From contig NZAK01000174.1 in NCBI GenBank assembly GCA_002687515.1, positions 1 to 32,899 on the forward strand: a stretch of 32,899 nt of DNA, read 5' to 3'. This stretch comes from Rhodospirillaceae bacterium. Its GTDB lineage: Bacteria; Pseudomonadota; Alphaproteobacteria; Rhodospirillales; UBA2165. The position numbers and the translations under genes are program-made. The notes beneath the pieces are model-generated. The model searched no databases. It saw nothing but the letters and a program-made list of their open reading frames with translations, and was not told the origin of the DNA. How positions within the stretch are numbered: the first letter of the stretch is position 1; each line of letters opens with the position of its first letter. Shown piece after piece: positions 16,218 to 24,241 of the stretch.

Positions 16218-18305
16218 TTACATCAGGTTGAACCAGTTGGAGGAACGCAGGAATCCCAGCCAATCGCCGAGAAGCGCCTGCGGCCAGGGGATGATCAGGA
16301 TCTTGTGGAACAAAACATAGGCCACGATCCAGGTGAGGAGGGCGATAGCCAGGGTCGTGGGCCAACTCTCGCCGCCCTCGAAGCGCATATAGCCGATCAG
16401 GAAGAGGAGCATGGCCGGCAGCAGGCCGACGATGCCGGCGACGGCGAGGAACGCGAAACACCACGAAAAATAAACCACGGCACGGCGCAGAATGGTGGCC
16501 GGCTGCAAATCGCCGTAATCCGCCGTGATGTCGAAATGCGCCCCTTCCGTCGGCTTCGGCTGGAGTTCCGAAATACCTTCGATTTTGGGCATCAGCGTGA
16601 CCGGCTCCTGGGTGAAAAAGAGGCCGCTGATCAGCAGGTAGGCGGTCAGGCCGACGGCCGTCCAGGCGATCACCTGGGGCACCAGCTTGGCACCGAAATC
16701 CCAGCCCGACGATACGTAAAGCGCCACGGCGAAGAAAAAGAACAGGGCCAGGGTAAAAAACGTATCGGCATCCGGACGCTGGAGCTTAAGGCGCGTGCCC
16801 GCTTGGCCCTGCCTTTCGCGCCGCCTGGCCAGGTAGGATTTGACCGCCGGGGCGAAAACTCCATAAAGGGTCAGCGCGAACAGGACCATGACGATGGGCC
16901 GGAACAGCCAATCCGCGCCATAGCGCTCGATCGAGATGAACATGGAGTTCTCGAAAATATCGCCGAGCACGAAGCCCAGAATCAAGGGCGGGCGCGGCCA
17001 GCGCAGCCGCTTCATGACCCAGCCGAGGAGCCCCAAGCCGAGCAGCACGAAGAGGTCGCCCCAATCCTTGGAGCCCTGGAAGGCGCCGACGAAGGTGATG
17101 GCGATGATCACCGGAGCGAGTATGCCGATGCGCACCAGGGCGATCTTGGCCAGCTGGTCGGCGAAGGCAAAACAGATCCCGGCCCCGATGATGTTGGCGA
17201 TGGCGATGCTCCAGACCAGCGTGTAGGTCACGTCCAGATGCTTGGTCAGCATATCCGGGCCGGGGTTCATGCCGTGAATGACGAAAGCGCCGAGCAGCAG
17301 GGCCATCGACGCCGTGCCCGGCACGCCGAAGGCGATGGTCGGAATCAGGGCTCCCCCCTCCTTGGCGTTGTTCGAGCTTTCCGACGCGATGACGCCCCGC
17401 ACATCCCCCTTGCCGAAGGTCGCCCTTGCGTTCTTTTCGGTCTTCACGGCATGCGCGTAGGCGACCCAGTCGATGACCGAGGCGCCAATGCCCGGGATGG
17501 CGCCCAGAACCGAGCCGATGGATGAACACCGGATGACCAGGAACCAATGCCTGAAGACGTCCAGGATGCCCTGGATCTGGTTCCGTCTGGGCTCGCGCGT
17601 GCCCTCGGTGGCGATGGATTTCCGGGTGATGGCCATATCCGCCAGTTCGGGCAGGGCGAATAATCCCAAGGCGATGGGAACGACGTTGAAGCCGTCATAC
17701 AAATAGGACGTATCCAAGGTCCAACGCAGCGTGCCGGTCTGCGAATCATCGCCGGTGGTGGCCAGCATCAGCCCGATGCACCCCGCCCCCAGCCCCTTGA
17801 TCGGCGTGCTGCCGCTCAATACCGCGACCAGCGACAGGCCGAAGACGACAAAGGCCAGGATCTCCGGCGTTCCCACCAGCAGCAGGACCGGGCGCAGGAT
17901 GGGCACGCTGAAGGCCAGCAGGAGTGCCCCGAAAAGTCCGCCCAGGACCGAGGCGGTGAAGGCCGCGCCAAAGGCCCGTCCGGCTTCGCCGTTTCTGGCC
18001 ATGGGATGGCCGTCGAGGATGGTCGCCGCCGATCCGACGGTTCCGGGCACACCGAACAGGACGGCCGGGATGGTGTCCGACGTGACCACCACCGCCTGCA
18101 GGCCCATGAGGAAGGCGAGCGCCGTGAATGGGTCCATGTCGAAGGTAAACGGCAAGAGCAGGGACAGGCCGACAAGGCCGCCAAGACCGGGGATCACACC
18201 CAGCACCAATCCGATCAACACGCCCAGCCCGAGGAACGCGAGCCGGGTCGGATCGGTCATGATATGGGCGGCCTTGACAGCCATCCCCAGCATGTCGACT
18301 TCCAT
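16218..18305 (-). CDS. Fused TctA-TctB tripartite tricarboxylate transporter permease
   Basis: About 695 aa. Residues 1 to about 490 are a TctA permease (PF01970): GVIPGLGGLVGLSLLLPFTF near the N-terminus, IPAVLFGVPGTVGSAAT, GAIPGIGASVIDWVAY, and the second FGVPGTASMALLLGAF, with about 11-12 membrane segments. After a charged linker (RRRERQGQAGTRLKLQRPDAD) come four more membrane segments of TctB type (PF07331). TctA and TctB are normally separate proteins, so this is a fusion. Start 18305 has GGGGAAG upstream. The binding protein is encoded convergently at 15123-16154. Function: sodium- or proton-driven uptake of a carboxylate; ligand unknown. Confidence 0.9.
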   Translation of the reverse strand: MEVDMLGMAVKAAHIMTDPTRLAFLGLGVLIGLVLGVIPGLGGLVGLSLLLPFTFDMDPFTALAFLMGLQAVVVTSDTIPAVLFGVPGTVGSAATILDGHPMARNGEAGRAFGAAFTASVLGGLFGALLLAFSVPILRPVLLLVGTPEILAFVVFGLSLVAVLSGSTPIKGLGAGCIGLMLATTGDDSQTGTLRWTLDTSYLYDGFNVVPIALGLFALPELADMAITRKSIATEGTREPRRNQIQGILDVFRHWFLVIRCSSIGSVLGAIPGIGASVIDWVAYAHAVKTEKNARATFGKGDVRGVIASESSNNAKEGGALIPTIAFGVPGTASMALLLGAFVIHGMNPGPDMLTKHLDVTYTLVWSIAIANIIGAGICFAFADQLAKIALVRIGILAPVIIAITFVGAFQGSKDWGDLFVLLGLGLLGWVMKRLRWPRPPLILGFVLGDIFENSMFISIERYGADWLFRPIVMVLFALTLYGVFAPAVKSYLARRRERQGQAGTRLKLQRPDADTFFTLALFFFFAVALYVSSGWDFGAKLVPQVIAWTAVGLTAYLLISGLFFTQEPVTLMPKIEGISELQPKPTEGAHFDITADYGDLQPATILRRAVVYFSWCFAFLAVAGIVGLLPAMLLFLIGYMRFEGGESWPTTLAIALLTWIVAYVLFHKILIIPWPQALLGDWLGFLRSSNWFNLM

Positions 18306-18602
18306 TCCGCTTCCCCGTCCTCGGTCAACCCAGACCGGCAAAAAATTTTTGCCAATGGATCGCATCATTCCCGGCGAGTCAACCGCGGGGCGCGCGCACC
18401 TCACTTCCTCATCGATCTGGTAGGCGCGGCCCGCTCAAGCGTTTGCCAGCCGCGGGATCAGACGGTGGGCGTTACTGGACTGAATTGCCTCGCCGTTGGG
18501 GCGTCGATTGCGCGCTGTTCTAGTGGCCTGACAATGCCCCTCAACTGTGGGCACCAAATTTACGAGAAGGATCAGAAGCGGAAGTTCAGCGCATACCCCA
18601 CA

Positions 18603-18632
18603 AATGTCAGCTTTTGGGGTTAAAGCGGACTT
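18603..18632. repeat. Dispersed palindromic repeat, degenerate copy 2
   Basis: The sequence AATGTCAGCTTTTGGGGTTA and the following AAGCGGACTTA form an imperfect palindrome related to 11370-11398 (AGCTTT against AAAGC, GGAC arm kept, GTCC arm mutated to GTCA). Confidence 0.45.
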
Positions 18633-18740
18633 AGGTACAAGCCATATCATACCTGGATCCGGGAGCTTCGCTTTATAATGGTTTTAGCGGCCTGTAAGGC
18701 AGTCCGCCGGGCAATTGTGTCTATTCCGACCAAATGGATT

Positions 18741-18771
18741 GGCGGAGGGCCACCCCACGCGGCCCTCCGCC
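18741..18771 (-). terminator. Perfect 11-bp hairpin downstream of the tad operon
   Basis: GGCGGAGGGCC (18741-18751) and GGCCCTCCGCC (18761-18771) form a perfect 11-bp GC stem with a 9-base loop, 107 bases past the tadC stop. On the minus strand only a weak T-rich stretch follows (AATCCATTTGG), so it may be an inefficient terminator or a 3'-end stabiliser. Confidence 0.45.
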
Positions 18772-18861
18772 GGCGAATGCGGCGGCGGATCCCGCGATGC
18801 CGTCACATTCTGAAACACGATTGCCTGTGCGCTCGTTTACATCGGCGGCAGCCCCTCAAAG

Positions 18862-18891
18862 CCCGCTCACATCCCGCTCACATCCCGCTCA
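18862..18891. repeat. 11-bp tandem repeat over the tadC stop codon
   Basis: CCCGCTCACAT occurs at 18862-18872 and 18873-18883, followed by a partial third copy (CCCGCTCA). On the minus strand the unit contains TGA in frame, so the second copy provides the tadC stop. Slippage here would change the last residues or stop position only slightly. Confidence 0.7.
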
Positions 18892-19852
18892 GGGCGTCGA
18901 TGGTGCGAATGGCGGCGGGGCCAAGGAGCACGATGAACAGGGTCGGTAGGATAAACACGATCATCGGCACGGTCAGCGTCGCCGGCAGCTTGGCGGCTTT
19001 CTCTTCCGCCTTCATCATCCTTTCGTCGCGGTACTCGGCCGACAATACGCGCAGGGAATTGGCCAGCGGGGTGCCGTATTTTTCGGTCTGCACCAGGGTA
19101 TTGATGACCCCGCGAAGGGCGGGAAGATCGGTGCGTTCCAGGAGATTGTTGAGCGCCGACTTGCGGTCCGGCAGAAAGCCCAATTCCATCGCCGTCAATT
19201 TCAATTCTTCCGCCAGTTCGGGCGCGCCGCCGCCCAGTTCGCCCGACACCCGCACCAGGGCGGCGTCCAGTCCCAACCCGGCCTCGACGCAGATCACCAG
19301 CAGGTCGAGGGCATCGGGAAGCGCCCGCTGCATGGCCTTGCGCCTTTTTCCGGTTTTCCAGCGAACCACCCAATCGGGGACGAACAGGCCGAACACGGCG
19401 GCCGCGACGACCGCCAGAAGACGCATCATCGGCTCCAGATCGCCGATGCCAAACAGGAAAATCAGGACAAAAGAGACGGCGCCAAGAAGAACCGGCAGGA
19501 CCAGCTTGGCCGAGATGTAGGCGATCAGCGCATCCGAGGAGCGCCAGCCCACCCTGGTCAGGCTTTTTTCCGCCTCGGCGGCAAATTTTCCGCGCAACAG
19601 ATCGAGGCGCGCGATGACGCCGCGCATCACCGACATGGTCTGTTCCGGACGGCGCCGGCGTTTCGGCGCCATCAGCTCGTTTTTCATGTCACCCCGCCGC
19701 GCCGCCAGGGCCCGGGCGCGGCCGCGCATCGGATTCTTGGCGATCAAGCCGTACCAGACGGCAAGCACGCTGAAAAAAGCGGACGCAAACGCCATCAGCA
19801 TGATCGCGGTCTCGACGCCGATGCCGCCGGGTAGCAATTGGCCCAGGCTCAT
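18878..19852 (-). CDS. tadC: Tad pilus assembly inner-membrane protein TadC
   Basis: 324 aa with a type II secretion F (T2SSF) domain in the C-terminal half: RALPDALDLLVICVEAGLGL, RTDLPALRGVINTLVQTEKY-GTPLANSLRVLS, then hydrophobic helices ending IVLLGPAAIRTIDALSGM. An N-terminal membrane helix (residues about 11-32) and a pair near 110-160 fit TadC. With TadB it forms the inner-membrane platform on which the CpaF ATPase drives Flp pilus assembly. Its ATG at 19852 overlaps the tadB stop (ATGA), so the two are coupled. It is the last gene of the operon; a tadD gene, often next, is absent here. Confidence 0.95.
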   Translation of the reverse strand: MSLGQLLPGGIGVETAIMLMAFASAFFSVLAVWYGLIAKNPMRGRARALAARRGDMKNELMAPKRRRRPEQTMSVMRGVIARLDLLRGKFAAEAEKSLTRVGWRSSDALIAYISAKLVLPVLLGAVSFVLIFLFGIGDLEPMMRLLAVVAAAVFGLFVPDWVVRWKTGKRRKAMQRALPDALDLLVICVEAGLGLDAALVRVSGELGGGAPELAEELKLTAMELGFLPDRKSALNNLLERTDLPALRGVINTLVQTEKYGTPLANSLRVLSAEYRDERMMKAEEKAAKLPATLTVPMIVFILPTLFIVLLGPAAIRTIDALSGM

Positions 19853-20838
19853 GGCTCGAACCTCACCATTTTGAACATGATGCCGACCCCGGTCACCAGC
19901 ATCGCGACGCCGACACCGACGGCGGTATGGCCTCTGGGATCGGTGAACAGCATCATCGCGTAATCGGCGTTCAGCACCATCAGGATAGCGAGCATCAGAA
20001 ACGGCAGCGATCCCAGGATATAAGCGCTGGCGCGGGCTTCCGAGGACATCGCTTTGACTTTCTGTTTCATCTGCTTGCGCTTGCGCAGGATGTCCGAGAG
20101 GTTGGCCAGGGTTTCGGCCAGATTGCCGCCGGTTTCGCGCTGCACGTTGAGGGTGATGACGAAAAAGTTGAAGTCGGCGGTGTCCAGGCGCCTGGCGGTT
20201 GCCCACAAGGCATCGTCGAAGTTCTGCCCAAGCCGGACCGCATCGGCGATGGCGCGAAACTCCAGGCCCACCGGATCGGCCATTTCGGTTCCGATGGATG
20301 CGATGCATTCGGAAACCGGCAAGCCGGATTTCAGCCCGCGCACCATCAAATCGATGGCATCGGGAAATAGATTGGTGAACCTTTTTGCCCGCCGCGCGCC
20401 AAGAAAGCCAACCACCTTGTGCGGCAATATCAAGCCCGCGGCCAGCCCGGCAAAAACGGCGGGCAGCAATGACAGCCCGGCGGCCGCGGCGGCCGAAACC
20501 GCCGCCGCCGCCGCAACCGCGAGGCTTACTCCGGCGTAACCCCCAATGGAAATTCGCTTGCCGGTCCGGTCCAGGCGTGCCCTCAGTATTTGCGGCTTCG
20601 GCAGCAGCCGGTTGACGATGGCTTCGATCACCGGAAAGCGTTTCGGATCGATACGGCGCAGATCGCCATGCTCGGCCGCCCGGGCACCGGCGGCTTGGGC
20701 GCTCAGGCGTTGCCGCAGCTTTTCGGCGCGTTTGTTGAATTTCTTGCGGCGCGCGCCGAAAACGGCGGCGAGCCCGAAAGCGCCGGCGATAAAGGTGACC
20801 AGGGCACCGATGAAAAAGATAAGCTCGGCGGGCGACAT
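19849..20838 (-). CDS. tadB: Tad pilus assembly inner-membrane protein TadB
   Basis: 329 aa, T2SSF domain protein. An N-terminal helix (5-27), a helix pair (about 98-140), then FPDAIDLMVRGLKSGLPVSECI and VQRETGGNLAETLANLSDILR, the classic T2SSF motifs, and two C-terminal helices. TadB and TadC form the polytopic platform of the Flp pilus machine. The start at 20838 shares its first base with the last base of the cpaF stop region, so translation is coupled on both sides. Many alanine repeats (AAAAAVSAAAAAG) in the central helix are notable but within the range of such helices. Confidence 0.95.
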   Translation of the reverse strand: MSPAELIFFIGALVTFIAGAFGLAAVFGARRKKFNKRAEKLRQRLSAQAAGARAAEHGDLRRIDPKRFPVIEAIVNRLLPKPQILRARLDRTGKRISIGGYAGVSLAVAAAAAVSAAAAAGLSLLPAVFAGLAAGLILPHKVVGFLGARRAKRFTNLFPDAIDLMVRGLKSGLPVSECIASIGTEMADPVGLEFRAIADAVRLGQNFDDALWATARRLDTADFNFFVITLNVQRETGGNLAETLANLSDILRKRKQMKQKVKAMSSEARASAYILGSLPFLMLAILMVLNADYAMMLFTDPRGHTAVGVGVAMLVTGVGIMFKMVRFEP

Positions 20839-22523
20839 CAGAGGGTTGCCTCCAAAAGCGCCTGGCCGAGGCCGAAATAGTCGGCCCGTTCGGAAAATAC
20901 CGGACGCAGGCCCGCCTTTTCGAATTCTCCGACCAGATTGCCGTCGGCGTCTTCGCCGGTGAATTTAAAGTTGAACAGATCCTGGGTGGTGATGACCTCG
21001 CCTTCCATGCCGACCACTTCGGTAACCTGAACGATGCGGCGGATGCCGTCGCGCATGCGGCTGACCTGGACGATCATGTCGAGGGCACCGGCGATTTGGG
21101 CGCGCACGGCTTCGTTGGGAAGCTTGACGCCGGACATGGCGACCATGTTTTCCAGCCGGGTCAGGGCTTCCCGCGGATTGTTGGCGTGGATCGTTCCCAA
21201 TGATCCGTCGTGGCCGGTATTCATGGCCTGCAGCATATCGAGCGCTTCGCCGGCGCGTATTTCGCCAAGGATGATGCGGTCGGGACGCATGCGGAGCGCG
21301 TTCTTGACCAGCTCGGTCTGGGTAATCTCGCCGTCGCCTTCCAGGTTTTGCGGCCGGGTTTCGAGGCGCACCACATGCGGCTGCTGCAATTGCAACTCGG
21401 CGGCATCCTCGATGGTAACCACCCGCTCGCCATGATCGATCATCTGCGACAGGGCGTTGAGCAGGGTCGTCTTGCCCGAACCGGTACCGCCGGAAATCAG
21501 GATGTTGAGGCGCGCGCGCGCCGCGATTTTGAGCGTCCGGGCCATCGCCTCGGACAAATTTTTCTGCCGTGCCATGACGTCGAGGGTGATCTTTTTTTCC
21601 GAAAACTTACGGATCGAGATCGATGGCCCATCGATGGCCAGCGGCGGGATGATGATGTTGACGCGCGAGCCGTCGGCAAGGCGGGCATCGACCAGCGGCG
21701 AAGTTTCGTCGATGCGCCGCCCGACAGCGGACACGATTCGCTGCGCGATATTCATCACATGGGCGTTGTCGCGGAAGGTTACGTCGGTCAGCTCCAGCTT
21801 GCCGCCGCGCTCGACATAGACCTGCCTGGCGCCGTTGACCATGATATCGTTGATCGCCTCGTCGGCGAGCAGCGGTTCCAGCGGCCCGAGGCCGAGCATG
21901 TCGTTGAGCAGCGCGGTCACCAATTCGCGCTGCTCCGCGAGGTTGAGCTGGATTTTCTCCTCGGTCAGAATTTCGGTGACGATATCGCCGATCTGCCGGG
22001 CCAGTTCGGCGCGCGGCATCTGATTGGCCTTGGCGACATCGATCCGTTCCAACAGAACCGACTGCACCCTTTCCTTGGCGGCGTCGACGGGGCTTAAGGC
22101 GGCCGGCGCGGCATCATGCTCTCCGGGGATTTTGGCCCGGCCGAGCGTTTCGTTGATCAGAAATGTAACGGCGTCGCGAACTTGGTGTTTTTCGATATCC
22201 AGATCGCCGGCCTGACATGCCTCGACGACGGTATCTTCGATGCGCTTGGCCAGTTCGCCGCGCTCCATCTCTCTGGATTCGGTATCGGAAATTCGATCCG
22301 CGATGAACGGCTGCGCCAGCGCAATTGCCTTGTCGATCAAATCGTCGCGTGATTGGGGGCCTTGAACCTGGCTCACGCGATCCGCGTCATCCAAATTCGG
22401 CGCCGGGGAATCCGGCAGCGCCCGAATCGGCACAACTTGGTTTTGCGGGGCTACTTCATCACCGAACCCGGGTTCAGGCTGGTTCGCGGGTTTCGCCGCC
22501 ACATCGGTGCGTTTTCCGAACAT
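20838..22523 (-). CDS. cpaF: Tad/Flp pilus assembly ATPase CpaF (TadA) with duplicated N-terminal segment
   Basis: 561 aa, longer than the roughly 450-500 usual for CpaF. Secretion NTPase core: Walker A GGTGSGKT (345-352), Asp box [20 protein letters not shown], Walker B RIILGE (416-421) and His box [12 protein letters not shown] (438-449), all intact. Ahead of the standard [14 protein letters not shown]...[16 protein letters not shown] segment (about 171-220) lies a second, similar segment [13 protein letters not shown]...FLINETLG (about 90-128). This suggests duplication of the N-terminal helical domain. The ATG at 22523 begins two bases... after the cpaE stop codon at 22528-22530, with GGGG inside the end of cpaE. 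The protein is a cytosolic hexameric motor that powers Flp pilin assembly through TadB/TadC. Confidence 0.95.
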   Translation of the reverse strand: MFGKRTDVAAKPANQPEPGFGDEVAPQNQVVPIRALPDSPAPNLDDADRVSQVQGPQSRDDLIDKAIALAQPFIADRISDTESREMERGELAKRIEDTVVEACQAGDLDIEKHQVRDAVTFLINETLGRAKIPGEHDAAPAALSPVDAAKERVQSVLLERIDVAKANQMPRAELARQIGDIVTEILTEEKIQLNLAEQRELVTALLNDMLGLGPLEPLLADEAINDIMVNGARQVYVERGGKLELTDVTFRDNAHVMNIAQRIVSAVGRRIDETSPLVDARLADGSRVNIIIPPLAIDGPSISIRKFSEKKITLDVMARQKNLSEAMARTLKIAARARLNILISGGTGSGKTTLLNALSQMIDHGERVVTIEDAAELQLQQPHVVRLETRPQNLEGDGEITQTELVKNALRMRPDRIILGEIRAGEALDMLQAMNTGHDGSLGTIHANNPREALTRLENMVAMSGVKLPNEAVRAQIAGALDMIVQVSRMRDGIRRIVQVTEVVGMEGEVITTQDLFNFKFTGEDADGNLVGEFEKAGLRPVFSERADYFGLGQALLEATL

Positions 22524-22527
22524 ACGC

Positions 22528-23754
22528 TCATCCCCGCTTGAACATCGCCGAAATGCCTGACTTTTTCGGCTCGTCGAAGCCAGCCACATCCTTGACCAGG
22601 CCGAGAAGCGCCCGGGCGGCGGGACCGTTCCCAGCCGCCGACGGCAATGTGCCGGCCCCGGCAATGGCGCGCGCCACCGATTTCGGATCGTAGGGAATAA
22701 GGTGATCGACAGCGCGCCCGATGGCGGCCTCGAAATCGGCTTTTTCCACCTCGGCGCCCTTGAAGCGGCCGATTTGGGAAATCGCGACCACGATGCGCGC
22801 ATCGGCGGCGGCGCTGCTCACCGCGCCGATGATCTGTTTGCTATCGCGAAGACCGGCCAGCGAAGCATCCGAGACGACCACCACGCGATCCGCCGAAGAC
22901 AGGATATTTGGATCGTCCTGCAACACATGGCGGGGCACATCCCAAAGGATTTCATCGAAGCCTTCGCGCAACAGCTCGTTCATCCGGGCGACCGCGCCGT
23001 TGTCCAACCGGCTCGACTGCTCGAGCGATTCCTCGGCCGACAAGACCATCAGATTTTCCGATTCCCGGACCATGGCGCGGGCGATAAACAACTCGTCGAT
23101 GCGGTCGGGGCTGGCCAAGGCTTCGCTGAGCCCCCTGCCCGGCTCCAGATCGAGCATCAGCGCGGCGGTGCCGAAATTGAGATCCAAGTCAAAGAGCGCC
23201 GTGTTCTTGCCGAACCGGTGCGCCATCAGCCAAGCCGCCGACACCGCCGCGGTCGATGCGCCGGCGCCGCCGCGAACGCCGACGAAGGCCGTTGTCGGGC
23301 TAAGCAATTCAGCCGCACCATCCACCACGGGCGGTTTGGTCATCTTGCGCAGGGCGCCGCGCAACTCGTCCGCCGAGACCGGTTTGACCAGATAATCGCT
23401 GACCCCCAGGGACACGATCTTGCGGTAGAGCTGCACGTCGTTTTCGGTGCCGAGGGCCAGCACCCCGACATCGGTGTCGCAAATCGAGGCGAGGCGGTCG
23501 AGATCGGCGAGCGGATCGGAAGCGCCGGAGACATCGACAATCAGATAATTGGGGGTTGGCCGGCCGTTCAAATGTTCGATGCAATCGCCGATGCCGCCGC
23601 TGGTAACGGCGGCGCCGGACCAGCCGAATTCCTCGGCGATGCGGGCGACGCAGGATTGCGTGACCTCGTCCTCGATGGCCGCGAAAATCGGCCCAGGCTC
23701 AATCCCGGGCTTCGATTTGGCGGCCGGCGGCATGAGCGATGCAAGGGCGCTCAT
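22528..23754 (-). CDS. cpaE: Pilus localisation ATPase-like protein CpaE (TadZ)
   Basis: 408 aa. Residues about 23-139 form an atypical receiver-like domain (LIVDVS with Asp74, SDYLVKPVSADEL with Lys124), and 155-390 form a ParA/MinD-like domain. The deviant Walker A reads VRGGAGAST: the signature Lys is Arg161 and the P-loop Lys is Ala166. DLDLNFGTAALMLDLEPGRG and LWDVPRH are the other ParA-like motifs. TadZ proteins place the Tad machine at the cell pole, often with weak or no ATP hydrolysis. The ATG overlaps the cpaD stop (ATGA). The end carries SGISAMFKRG, a usual CpaE tail. Confidence 0.93.
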   Translation of the reverse strand: MSALASLMPPAAKSKPGIEPGPIFAAIEDEVTQSCVARIAEEFGWSGAAVTSGGIGDCIEHLNGRPTPNYLIVDVSGASDPLADLDRLASICDTDVGVLALGTENDVQLYRKIVSLGVSDYLVKPVSADELRGALRKMTKPPVVDGAAELLSPTTAFVGVRGGAGASTAAVSAAWLMAHRFGKNTALFDLDLNFGTAALMLDLEPGRGLSEALASPDRIDELFIARAMVRESENLMVLSAEESLEQSSRLDNGAVARMNELLREGFDEILWDVPRHVLQDDPNILSSADRVVVVSDASLAGLRDSKQIIGAVSSAAADARIVVAISQIGRFKGAEVEKADFEAAIGRAVDHLIPYDPKSVARAIAGAGTLPSAAGNGPAARALLGLVKDVAGFDEPKKSGISAMFKRG

Positions 23755-24218
23755 TTTTCAGCCCCGCCGCTTTCCCCGGCGCCGCCGGATTCTGTCGCGC
23801 CGGTCGCCGAGGTGCCGCTCAGCAGCGGCTTGGTTTCGCCCTTACGGTACCGCTCGATGGCGCCGGCGGCGTAGGTTCCGTCGGCCGGTCCGGGATTGCG
23901 CCCGGCCCAGACATCGGCCGGATCGGCGACCATCAGCCCGAAATTAGTGGCATCGGCACAGCCGAAATTGCTGTGCACCGAATTCGAATAGTTGGTGCGC
24001 GTCGGTTTGGTCCAGTCGGGACAGCCGGGCACGGTTAAATGGATGCCATCGGGCGTCATCGTGGCATTCAGCGATTTACGCTCAGCGCCCCGGTCTAGCC
24101 CGTCGATGAAATTCTGCGTGCATCCGGCAAGGGCGGCGACGGCAAGCAGCAGGCCGAATTTTTGGCCGAATTTTTGGCCGAATTTCCGAATATAGGGGGA
24201 TAGTGCGGGATAGGTCAT
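23751..24218 (-). CDS. cpaD: Pilus assembly lipoprotein CpaD
   Basis: 155 aa, shorter than typical CpaD (about 200 or more). Lipobox LAGC puts the lipidated Cys at residue 33, so it is an outer-membrane lipoprotein that helps the CpaC secretin. NFGCADATNFGLMVADPADV (about 93-112) is the family hallmark. A perfect AGGAGG before the ATG at 24218 fixes the start; a TTG at 24245 would add nine residues. The n-region of the signal peptide is built from a 12-base tandem repeat giving KFGQKFGQKFG. The C-terminus ends in a Gly/Ser-rich tail. It lies 23 bases after cpaC and overlaps cpaE. Confidence 0.9.
   Translation of the reverse strand: MTYPALSPYIRKFGQKFGQKFGLLLAVAALAGCTQNFIDGLDRGAERKSLNATMTPDGIHLTVPGCPDWTKPTRTNYSNSVHSNFGCADATNFGLMVADPADVWAGRNPGPADGTYAAGAIERYRKGETKPLLSGTSATGATESGGAGESGGAEK
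24152..24187. repeat. 12-bp in-frame tandem repeat in the cpaD signal peptide
   Basis: GGCCGAATTTTT occurs at 24152-24163 and 24164-24175, and a third copy ending in CC at 24176-24187. In the cpaD frame each copy encodes K-F-G-Q. Unit gain or loss would lengthen or shorten the positively charged start of the signal peptide without a frameshift. Confidence 0.75.
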
Positions 24219-24241
24219 CGGGGACCTCCTATCAATTGGGC

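Larger units (their letters stand above)
18306..18877. other. Intergenic region between the TctAB fusion and tadC
   Basis: This 572-base gap holds a degenerate copy of the dispersed palindrome (18603-18632), the hairpin at 18741-18771 and the repeat at the tadC end. A minus-strand frame at 18435-18650 contains SALTPKADICG, a well-known meaningless translation of this repeat, so it is not a gene. No tadD or other gene is found. Confidence 0.5.

Noticed and set aside
18435..18650. Minus-strand frame with SALTPKADICG
   Set aside because: This peptide is a known artefact of translating the alphaproteobacterial dispersed palindrome. The rest of the frame has no similarity to a protein family that I recognise.
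18669..18679. TATAAT at 18674-18679 as a plus-strand promoter
   Set aside because: No acceptable -35 lies 16-18 bases upstream and there is no plus-strand gene downstream.
18678..19520. 280-codon plus-strand frame opposite tadC
   Set aside because: It is an antisense shadow. The minus strand encodes a clear TadC with T2SSF motifs.
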